From an uncultured Prevotella sp. (lineage in GTDB: Bacteria; Bacteroidota; Bacteroidia; Bacteroidales; Bacteroidaceae): a stretch of 10,666 nt of DNA. Positions 5,201 through 10,666 of this stretch are shown here, in pieces. The stretch is from assembly GCA_934183135.1 (NCBI GenBank), contig CAKPRX010000075.1, positions 1-10,666 on the forward strand, read 5' to 3'. The notes under the pieces were generated by a model, which saw only the letters and a program-made list of their open reading frames with translations, was not told the origin of the DNA and did no database searches. The position numbers were made by a program, and so were the translations under genes. Positions within the stretch are counted from its first letter, which is position 1. Every line of letters starts with the position of its first letter.

Positions 5201-5803
5201 ATGGACAAACAAGACAACAAGTATATCAGCGTGGCTTACAAGCTCTTTGATATAACCGACAACACCCCCAAGCTGGTCGAGGAGACCAGCGCTGACAAGC
5301 CCTTTGTATTCCTGAGCGGATTTGGAACCACACTCGAAGACTTCGAGGCCCAGATAGCCCCGCTGGCCACGGGCGACGAGTTTGACTTCACCCTCACCCC
5401 CGACCGTGCTTACGGCGAGTATGTCGACGCGCGCGTCATAGACCTGGACAAAGAGATGTTCAGCGTAGACGGACGCTTCGACAGCCAGCACATCTACCCC
5501 GACGCCATCATTCCCCTGCAGAACGAGGACGGTAACCGCTTCCTCGGCCGGGTCCTGAGCATCGGCGACAGCCAGGTCAAGGTCGACCTGAACCACCCCC
5601 TGGCCGGCAAGACGCTTAACTTCAAGGGCCAGATACGCGAATCGCGCCTGGCCACCAACAGCGAGATAGAGCAGATGGCCCGCATGCTGAGCGGCGAGGG
5701 CGGATGCGGCCACTGTGGTGGCGGCTGTGGCAGCTGCGGCGACGGCGACAGCCATTGCGGCGACGGCGGATGCGGCCACTGTGGTGGCGGATGCGGCAAA
5801 TAA
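5201..5803 (+). CDS. SlyD-like FKBP-type peptidyl-prolyl isomerase with metal-binding tail
   Basis: A 200-residue cytoplasmic protein. Residues 7-75 and about 120-150 form the FKBP fold of the SlyD branch ([10 protein letters not shown] at 65-74; [14 protein letters not shown] at 128-141, the SlyD signature), with an insert-in-flap region between them (about 75-120). SlyD proteins speed up proline cis-trans isomerisation, act as chaperones and bind nickel and other metals. The tail (about 166-200) is Gly-Cys-His-Asp-rich, with 8 Cys and 3 His, and contains [11 protein letters not shown] twice, as expected for a metal-binding SlyD tail. The start is [11 protein letters not shown] at 5201; the frame extends upstream to 5129, but those residues overlap the promoter and do not resemble the family. 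The aroC gene follows after 25 bp and is probably co-transcribed. Confidence 0.92.
   Translation: MDKQDNKYISVAYKLFDITDNTPKLVEETSADKPFVFLSGFGTTLEDFEAQIAPLATGDEFDFTLTPDRAYGEYVDARVIDLDKEMFSVDGRFDSQHIYPDAIIPLQNEDGNRFLGRVLSIGDSQVKVDLNHPLAGKTLNFKGQIRESRLATNSEIEQMARMLSGEGGCGHCGGGCGSCGDGDSHCGDGGCGHCGGGCGK
5699..5790 (+). repeat. 26-bp perfect direct repeat in the FKBP metal-binding tail
   Basis: 5699-5724 and 5765-5790 are identical over 26 bp, 66 bp apart start to start, and in the same reading frame. They encode the two GGCGHCGGG blocks. The 40 bp between encode [14 protein letters not shown]. Exact identity including third codon positions points to recent duplication or repeat homogenisation. Confidence 0.9.
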
Positions 5804-5828
5804 TCTTACTCACCATTACAGACCATAC

Positions 5829-6905
5829 ATGAGCAACACTTTCGGCAATATACTGCGCCTCACCACCTTCGGCGAGAGCCATGGCGAGGCTGTTGGCGGC
5901 GTCATCGACGGTTATCCTGCTGGCGTGGCCATCGACATGGACTTCATACAGCACCAGCTGGACCGCCGCCGGCCTGGGCAGAGCCGCCTCACCACCCAGC
6001 GCCACGAGGCCGATCGTGTAGAGCTGCTGAGCGGGGTCTTTGAGGGCCAGTCTACGGGTGCCCCTATCGGGTTCGTGGTACGCAACACCAACCAGCACTC
6101 GCACGACTACGACAACCTGCGCCAGGTGTTCCGCCCCTCGCACGCCGACTATACCTATTATAACAAGTATGGCATACGCGACCACCGGGGCGGAGGCCGC
6201 TCGTCGGCCCGCGTCACCATAAGCCGCTGTGTGGGCGGCGCGCTGGCCATGCTGGCCCTGCGCCAGCTTGGCATCAGCATTACGGCTTACACCTCACAGG
6301 TGGGCACCATCAGCCTGAGCCCCGACTACCGTGCCTACGACTTCCGCCATATAGACGACAACCCCGTAAGGTGCCCAGACCCCCTGAAAGCCCACGAGAT
6401 GGAAGAGCTGATACTCCAGGTTAAGAACGACGGCGACACTGTGGGCGGCGTCATCACCTGTGTCATCCAGGGCTGTCCCGTAGGCCTGGGCGAGCCCGAG
6501 TTTGGCAAGCTCCACGCCCAGCTGGGCAACGCCATGCTCAGTATCAACGCAGTCAAGGGATTTGAGTACGGCGACGGCTTCAGCGGAGCCTGTCACCGTG
6601 GCAGCGAGGTCAACGACATATTCACGGCCCGCAGTGGACACATAGCCACCCTTACCAATCACAGCGGTGGCATCCAGGGCGGCATCTCCAATGGCGAGGA
6701 CATCTACTTCCGCGTAGCCTTCAAGCCCGTGGCAACACTGCTGCGACCTCAGCCGACGGTCGATGCAGCGGGCCACGACACCCAACTGCAGGTACAGGGA
6801 CGGCACGACCCCTGCGTACTGCCACGCGCCGTGCCCATCGTAGAGTCCATGGCGGCCATGGTGATGCTGGACCACTATCTACTCAACAAGACGGTACATC
6901 TATAA
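5829..6905 (+). CDS. aroC: Chorismate synthase
   Basis: A 358-residue protein, normal length for the family, that converts 5-enolpyruvylshikimate-3-phosphate to chorismate, the last common step of aromatic amino-acid synthesis, using reduced FMN. The family signatures are all present: [16 protein letters not shown] (15-30), [25 protein letters not shown]-type loop as STGAPIGF, the [24 protein letters not shown] block with conserved basic residues, [11 protein letters not shown], and [19 protein letters not shown] near the C-terminus. The start [19 protein letters not shown] is the usual one; the frame is open further upstream only because it runs through the Gly/Ala-coding tail of the FKBP gene. 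It is the second gene of an FKBP-aroC operon, closed by an intrinsic terminator right after its stop. No truncation or missing motif is seen. Confidence 0.97.
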   Translation: MSNTFGNILRLTTFGESHGEAVGGVIDGYPAGVAIDMDFIQHQLDRRRPGQSRLTTQRHEADRVELLSGVFEGQSTGAPIGFVVRNTNQHSHDYDNLRQVFRPSHADYTYYNKYGIRDHRGGGRSSARVTISRCVGGALAMLALRQLGISITAYTSQVGTISLSPDYRAYDFRHIDDNPVRCPDPLKAHEMEELILQVKNDGDTVGGVITCVIQGCPVGLGEPEFGKLHAQLGNAMLSINAVKGFEYGDGFSGACHRGSEVNDIFTARSGHIATLTNHSGGIQGGISNGEDIYFRVAFKPVATLLRPQPTVDAAGHDTQLQVQGRHDPCVLPRAVPIVESMAAMVMLDHYLLNKTVHL

Positions 6906-6906
6906 G

Positions 6907-6954
6907 CATCGTAGGCGTTAGCGGGCATGGTGCCCCTGACGCCTACGATGTTTT
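6907..6954 (+). terminator. Intrinsic terminator after aroC
   Basis: CATCGTAGGCGT (6907-6918) and ACGCCTACGATG (6939-6950) form a perfect 12-bp stem, and an inner GGGCA/TGCCC hairpin (6923-6935) caps it. TTTT follows directly, with a second T-rich tract at 6971-6986. It starts 2 bp after the aroC stop. Confidence 0.85.
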
Positions 6955-7042
6955 CTGCCACAGGGGCACACTTTTTTCTTCTTTTTATAAACCATTCTCA
7001 CATTTTATTTATATATTCGCCGCCGTTTAGCGCATACAGACC

Positions 7043-9109
7043 ATGACACTGAAGAGAAAGACTATTATAAGCACCCTTATCATCATAGTAGTGGTGGCAC
7101 TCGCGGCCCTTGGCGCGTGGTGGTGGCACATGACCGCCGATACCTACCGGGCCCGCAGCGTGGCCATGATAGAACAGGTGCGTACCACCATGCTGACGGT
7201 CAACGGCCAACGGGTGCCCCTGGTAACCAACCTGGACACACGGGGGGCCGACACCATCTACCACATGGGCACGGGCTGGCAGCCCATGACCGCCGACACC
7301 CTGTACACTCCTGCGGTGTGGGTAAACCGCTACGCCATCATCCCCTCGTGCCTCGGCCGACTGGCCACGCCCATCACCGCGCCTGTATATGGTGCCGACA
7401 GCACAGGACTGCGCCTGCTGATACAGCGACAGATAGACCTGACCATGGCCCTGATGGCTTACTATGGACAGGGCGACGACCAGGCCAACGGCGGTTATAC
7501 CCTGAAGCGGCAGATACGCGAGCAGGAGCGCGAGATAGGCAACCTGGACTATTACCTCAAGGTACACGGTGTACAGGACGAGGGCTACCACGACATAGCC
7601 CGCTACACCGCGGGGCGCAAGGAGCAGCTTGCCACCCTGCGCCAGGCCGCTGCCCACCGGGCTGACAGGCTGCGCACGCTGACCCGGCAGCTCGCCACCC
7701 TGCGACAGGCCCTGCGCCCACAGGCGCAGACCAGCGTAGGCGAGCACATCAGCTATACCGTCGTCTATACCGATGGCCACCAGCTACACCGCATGGCCTG
7801 TCAGACCGTGACCAGGCACACTAAGCAGGGCTACACGCTGCTACAGACCACAGGGGGCACTACCCCGGCCGATGCCGCACCCCTCAGTCTGCTTCCCTGG
7901 ACGACCCATATAGACGAGGCCATGCTCATGGCTCCCTACACCACCTACTATGCGCGCTACGCACAGCACATGGCCACCGCCAAAGTCCTGCCCATTACCC
8001 ACCGGCTGCTCATAGCCCGGGCCGGCACCATGCCTGCCCACTACACGGGCTACTGGATAAGCCGCAGCAAGGACACCATCACGTATGCCGGCTACTGGCG
8101 TAAGGGCCGGCGCCAGGGCTGGGGCATGGCTTACTATCCCGACAGCTTGGTACTCCATGGCAAGTACAGCGCCGACACGCTGTACTACGGCAGTCGCCGC
8201 GACACCTTGGGCCGGGTGTACACGGGCTATATGGACAGCCACGCCCAGGCCAACGGCCACGGCACCCTGCGCGAGCCCGGCGGTCTGAGCTACAGCGGCC
8301 AGTGGCGTGCCGACCGCAAGGAGGGTTTCGGCTGCCAGACGGGACTCAACGCCTCGCTACGCGTGGGTGAGTGGCACCGAGGGGTGTACCGCGGCGAACG
8401 GCTGGTGTACACCTCGGACCGCATCTACGGCATAGACATATCGCGGTTCCAGCACGAGATAGGCCGAAAGAAGTACGGCATAGACTGGGAGCAGCTACGC
8501 ATAAGCCATCTGGGCAACAGCAGCCGCAAGCGTATCAGCGGACGGGTCAGTTACCCTGTCTCCTTTATCTACATCAAGGCCACCGAGGGCAGCAGCCTGC
8601 GCAACCGTTACTATGCGGCCGACTACCGACAGGCTCGCCAGCATGGGCTGCGCACAGGTAGCTACCACTTCTTCTCTACGACCTCGCCGGCCCAGAGCCA
8701 GGCCCGCCACTTCATCCGTTATGCCCGCCTCACCAGGGGCGACCTGCCCCCGGTGCTCGACGTAGAGCCTTCGCCCCAGCAGATACGGCGCATGGGTGGC
8801 CCGGCGGTACTGTGGCAGCGCGTGGGCACCTGGCTACGCTTAGTGGAGCGCCACACGGGCACCGCCCCGGTACTGTATATCAGCCAGATGTTTGTTAACC
8901 GCTATCTGCCCTACGCCCCCGACATCAAGCGCCACTACCCCGTGTGGATAGCCCGTTATGGCGAGTACAAGCCCGACGTGCGCCTGGCTTACTGGCAGCT
9001 ATGCCCCGACGGCCGCGTGGCCGGCATCAAGGGCGAAGTAGACATCAACGTGTTTAATGGCTATCAGGCTGAGTTCAGGAAGTTTGTCTCGCAGAACTGC
9101 ATCAAGTAA
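7043..9109 (+). CDS. Membrane-anchored MORN-repeat GH25 muramidase
   Basis: A 688-residue protein. Residues 1-6 are basic and 7-25 form one membrane anchor or uncleaved signal, putting the rest in the periplasm or outside. About 155-226 is charged and probably helical or coiled-coil. About 346-455 holds three or so MORN-like repeats (YAGYWRKGRRQGWGMAYYPD; YTGYMDSHAQANGHGTL; YSGQWRADRKEGFG). The C-terminal part (462-680) is a glycoside hydrolase family 25 domain with all expected acidic residues: Asp465 in GIDIS, Asp573 and Glu575 in LDVEP, and Asp667 in EVDIN. FIYIKATEG and GSYHFFS are also typical. GH25 enzymes cut the N-acetylmuramic acid to N-acetylglucosamine bond of peptidoglycan. It could serve cell-wall turnover or lysis of other cells; nothing nearby decides. 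The first 345 residues outside the anchor match no family I recognise. No clear promoter is visible; TATATTCG at 7012-7019 is a weak candidate. Confidence 0.9.
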   Translation: MTLKRKTIISTLIIIVVVALAALGAWWWHMTADTYRARSVAMIEQVRTTMLTVNGQRVPLVTNLDTRGADTIYHMGTGWQPMTADTLYTPAVWVNRYAIIPSCLGRLATPITAPVYGADSTGLRLLIQRQIDLTMALMAYYGQGDDQANGGYTLKRQIREQEREIGNLDYYLKVHGVQDEGYHDIARYTAGRKEQLATLRQAAAHRADRLRTLTRQLATLRQALRPQAQTSVGEHISYTVVYTDGHQLHRMACQTVTRHTKQGYTLLQTTGGTTPADAAPLSLLPWTTHIDEAMLMAPYTTYYARYAQHMATAKVLPITHRLLIARAGTMPAHYTGYWISRSKDTITYAGYWRKGRRQGWGMAYYPDSLVLHGKYSADTLYYGSRRDTLGRVYTGYMDSHAQANGHGTLREPGGLSYSGQWRADRKEGFGCQTGLNASLRVGEWHRGVYRGERLVYTSDRIYGIDISRFQHEIGRKKYGIDWEQLRISHLGNSSRKRISGRVSYPVSFIYIKATEGSSLRNRYYAADYRQARQHGLRTGSYHFFSTTSPAQSQARHFIRYARLTRGDLPPVLDVEPSPQQIRRMGGPAVLWQRVGTWLRLVERHTGTAPVLYISQMFVNRYLPYAPDIKRHYPVWIARYGEYKPDVRLAYWQLCPDGRVAGIKGEVDINVFNGYQAEFRKFVSQNCIK

Positions 9110-9173
9110 GTACCTACGGCTGGCCCATCCTCCCAGCGCGCCTGCCGTCGGTGCTTTTTCGCTAATTAGCATA

Positions 9174-9230
9174 AAAACAGCAAGGGTGCCCATGACTATG
9201 GCCAATACATCCATAGCCATGGGCACCCTT
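9174..9230 (-). terminator. Terminator between convergent GH25 and PBP genes
   Basis: 9182-9201 and 9211-9230 form a 20-bp stem with a single A-C mismatch and a 9-nt loop. Reading leftward it is followed by GCTGTTTTTATG, so it serves best as the terminator of the PBP gene, whose stop is 13 bp away. Reading rightward only a weak T-rich stretch follows, but the stem could also stop transcripts from the GH25 gene. Confidence 0.8.
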
Positions 9231-9242
9231 ACCATGTATTTC

Positions 9243-10478
9243 TTACTGATTTGACTTATTCTCCGTGGCGGTATCCGCCGGCGGGGCATAGGGTGTAACG
9301 GCCTGGCTGGCCCACTGCTCTACCTGATACTCAGAGTACTCGCGCAGTCGGCCGGTAAGATACTGCTCGATAATGAGCGAGGCTATGGGCGCCGCCATGT
9401 CGGCCCCAAATCCACCGTTATCGACCACCACGGCCACGGCTATGCGGGGCTGCTCCATGGGGGCAAAGCCGATGAAGAGTGAGTGGTCCTCGCCCTCATT
9501 CTCGGCCGTGCCGGTCTTGCCGCATATCGCGTAGGCCGCGCGGTTAATCGAGGCGCACGTGCCCGATACCACGGCGGCGCGCATGCCCTGTATGGTAATC
9601 TGGTAAGCCTGCGGGGTGCCCATGGCCACGTGCTTGCGGGTGTAGGCCGAGTCTATGGGCTGACCGGCCGTGGCCTTACAGAGATGGGGCGTGTAGTAGT
9701 AGCCGCGATTGGCTATCACGGCGGCCAGGTTGCACAGTTGCATGGGTGTGGCGGTAACCTCGCCCTGGCCCATGCCCACCCACATGATGGTCCGTGGGGC
9801 CCACTGGCCGTGTATATGGTTCAGATAGGCCGACGAGGGCATAAGCCCTGGGGCCTCGGGGCCCACATCGGTGCCCAGGCGACGGCCCAGGCCGAAACTA
9901 CTCATGTAGGCATGCCAGCGGTCTATGGCCTCGGCGCGCGTGCGGTACTTGGCGCTGCCTATCATGTCCATAAACGACTTGCAGAAGAAGGCGTTGCACG
10001 ATGTGCCGAGGGCTCCCACCACGGCACGGGGCGATGTATGGGCGTGGCAGCCTATGTGTATGCCGCCATGGGTAAACCCGCGGGCACAGCTGTACTGCAT
10101 GGTGGGGCTGAGGGTGCCCTCAGAGAGCATGGCTATGGCCTGGGCCACCTTGAAGGTGGAGCCGGGCGAATAGGCCACCGACACGGCGCGCTGGGTGCTG
10201 TCGGCCTGGGGCGAGGCGCTTACCATGCACTTTATCTCGCCCGTGGCGGGCTCTATGGCCACTATACTGCCCTGCTTGCCGGTCATCATCCGCTCGGCCA
10301 AGTGCTGCAGGGTGGGGTCTATGGTGGTGGGGCGCTGGGACGAGGGGCCATCGGCGGGGGCGGCCACGGACATGAGCGTGCCAGCCATCACCATGAGCGC
10401 CCCCGTGACCATCTTTAGAGAGCTGGAGATGGTCTTTAGAAAACCAGAGGTAACTGATGGGTAGCGATAGTGGGTCAT
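9243..10478 (-). CDS. Short PBP2-type penicillin-binding transpeptidase without N-terminal dimerisation domain
   Basis: A 411-residue protein. After an unusual N-terminus and one membrane segment or signal (about 22-40, ending VAAPA), it goes straight into the transpeptidase domain (about 53-375). All three active-site motifs of class B penicillin-binding proteins are present: STFK (Ser107, Lys110), SCN (160-162) and KTG (321-323). PTTIDPTLQ, GSIVAIEPATGEI, VGMGQGEVTATPMQL and NRGYYYTPH match PBP2 (MrdA) of Bacteroidetes. Full-length PBP2 has over 600 residues; the N-terminal pedestal is absent, and the loop between EIKCMVS and SPGSTFK is about 20 residues shorter than I expect. It should cross-link peptidoglycan in the periplasm and bind beta-lactams, probably as a paralogue of the true PBP2; no rodA gene is next to it. 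The PBP/transpeptidase identity is secure, the specific role is not. Confidence 0.88.
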   Translation of the reverse strand: MTHYRYPSVTSGFLKTISSSLKMVTGALMVMAGTLMSVAAPADGPSSQRPTTIDPTLQHLAERMMTGKQGSIVAIEPATGEIKCMVSASPQADSTQRAVSVAYSPGSTFKVAQAIAMLSEGTLSPTMQYSCARGFTHGGIHIGCHAHTSPRAVVGALGTSCNAFFCKSFMDMIGSAKYRTRAEAIDRWHAYMSSFGLGRRLGTDVGPEAPGLMPSSAYLNHIHGQWAPRTIMWVGMGQGEVTATPMQLCNLAAVIANRGYYYTPHLCKATAGQPIDSAYTRKHVAMGTPQAYQITIQGMRAAVVSGTCASINRAAYAICGKTGTAENEGEDHSLFIGFAPMEQPRIAVAVVVDNGGFGADMAAPIASLIIEQYLTGRLREYSEYQVEQWASQAVTPYAPPADTATENKSNQ

Positions 10479-10498
10479 AAGCTATAATATAATAATGT
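10479..10498 (-). promoter_or_regulatory. AT-rich translation-start leader of the PBP gene
   Basis: The minus strand carries ACATTATTATAT (10487-10498), 8 nt before the ATG, identical to the 12-mer before the maoC-like gene. No TAnnTTTG box is seen in the 41-bp gap to the upstream gene, so the PBP gene is probably co-transcribed with it. Confidence 0.3.
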
Positions 10499-10519
10499 AT
10501 GGACTGTGCAGCAGGGGTT

Positions 10520-10666
10520 TCAGACGCGCTGCTCGGTATTGTTAAAGTGAAGCATGCGCTCGGGCACATGGGTGCGGACGGCTTCGGCTATGAGGTTGAG
10601 CACCGAGTGGCGCACAAAGGTCTTGGTGGTGAGCAGCACCACCTGCCGGGTGGGGATGGGCAGAGC
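10520..10666 (-). CDS. C-terminal end of a probable LysR-type regulator (truncated by window edge)
   Basis: A leftward open frame enters from the right edge and ends with TGA at 10520-10522, giving 48 residues: it begins ALPIPTRQVVLLTTKTFVRH, and later contains VPERML and ends TEQRV. The pattern (I-P-T-R, a hydrophobic strand, a basic-aromatic stretch, then a helix) fits the last strand and helix of a LysR-family effector-binding domain, and by memory most resembles Bacteroidetes OxyR-like proteins. Too little is present to be sure. The PBP gene starts 41 bp further on in the same direction, so the two may share a transcript. Confidence 0.45.
   Translation of the reverse strand, partial: ALPIPTRQVVLLTTKTFVRHSVLNLIAEAVRTHVPERMLHFNNTEQRV

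Noticed and set aside
5035..5220. Upstream extension of the S8 protease by 62 residues
   Set aside because: It would cover both divergent promoters, and a proper signal peptide starts at the internal ATG at 5034.
9483..10418. Rightward open frame of 311 codons opposite the PBP gene
   Set aside because: Gly/His/Ala-rich antisense shadow; the leftward frame carries all three PBP motifs.

Overview
The window reads as chromosomal DNA of a Bacteroidetes bacterium, most likely a GC-rich member of the Prevotellaceae/Bacteroidales. Four things point there. Several genes have promoters of the Bacteroidetes type (-33 TTTG, -7 TAnnTTTG, about 20 bp apart). None of the starts I checked has a clear Shine-Dalgarno sequence. 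The protein families match: a subtilase ending in a type IX secretion-like domain, a VPITGRKQ-type M48 lipoprotein and a PBP2 transpeptidase of Bacteroidetes type. Intergenic DNA is also much more AT-rich than the genes. No tRNA, rRNA, insertion sequence, phage gene or CRISPR array was seen.

Layout. Positions 1-5034 are read leftward: the N-terminus of a sensor histidine kinase cut by the window edge (1-356); a MaoC/hotdog dehydratase (596-1054) behind an M48 metalloprotease lipoprotein (1083-2015), probably one operon; an 862-bp stretch without a convincing protein gene (2016-2877); and an S8 subtilisin-like protease (2878-5034). A divergent promoter region follows. Rightward genes are a SlyD-like FKBP prolyl isomerase (5201-5803) with chorismate synthase aroC 25 bp behind it (5829-6905), closed by a strong terminator, then a membrane-anchored MORN-GH25 muramidase (7043-9109). 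A long hairpin separates this from a convergent leftward pair: a short PBP2-type transpeptidase (9243-10478) and, upstream, the C-terminal end of a probable LysR-type regulator cut by the right edge (10520-10666).

Functionally this is a mixed housekeeping and envelope neighbourhood: periplasmic proteolysis (M48), a secreted protease (S8), protein folding and metal binding (SlyD-like), the last common step of aromatic amino-acid synthesis (AroC), and two peptidoglycan enzymes (GH25 and PBP), with parts of two regulators at the edges.

The most unusual part is 2016-2877. It holds a 28-bp-arm inverted repeat with a third phased half-site, three ArgR-box-like palindromes far from any arginine gene, an orphan rightward -7 box, and a short leftward unit consisting of its own promoter and an intrinsic terminator. 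That last unit predicts a small RNA of about 105 nt just behind the S8 protease gene. None of these can be confirmed from one sequence; each is given with the test that would decide it.
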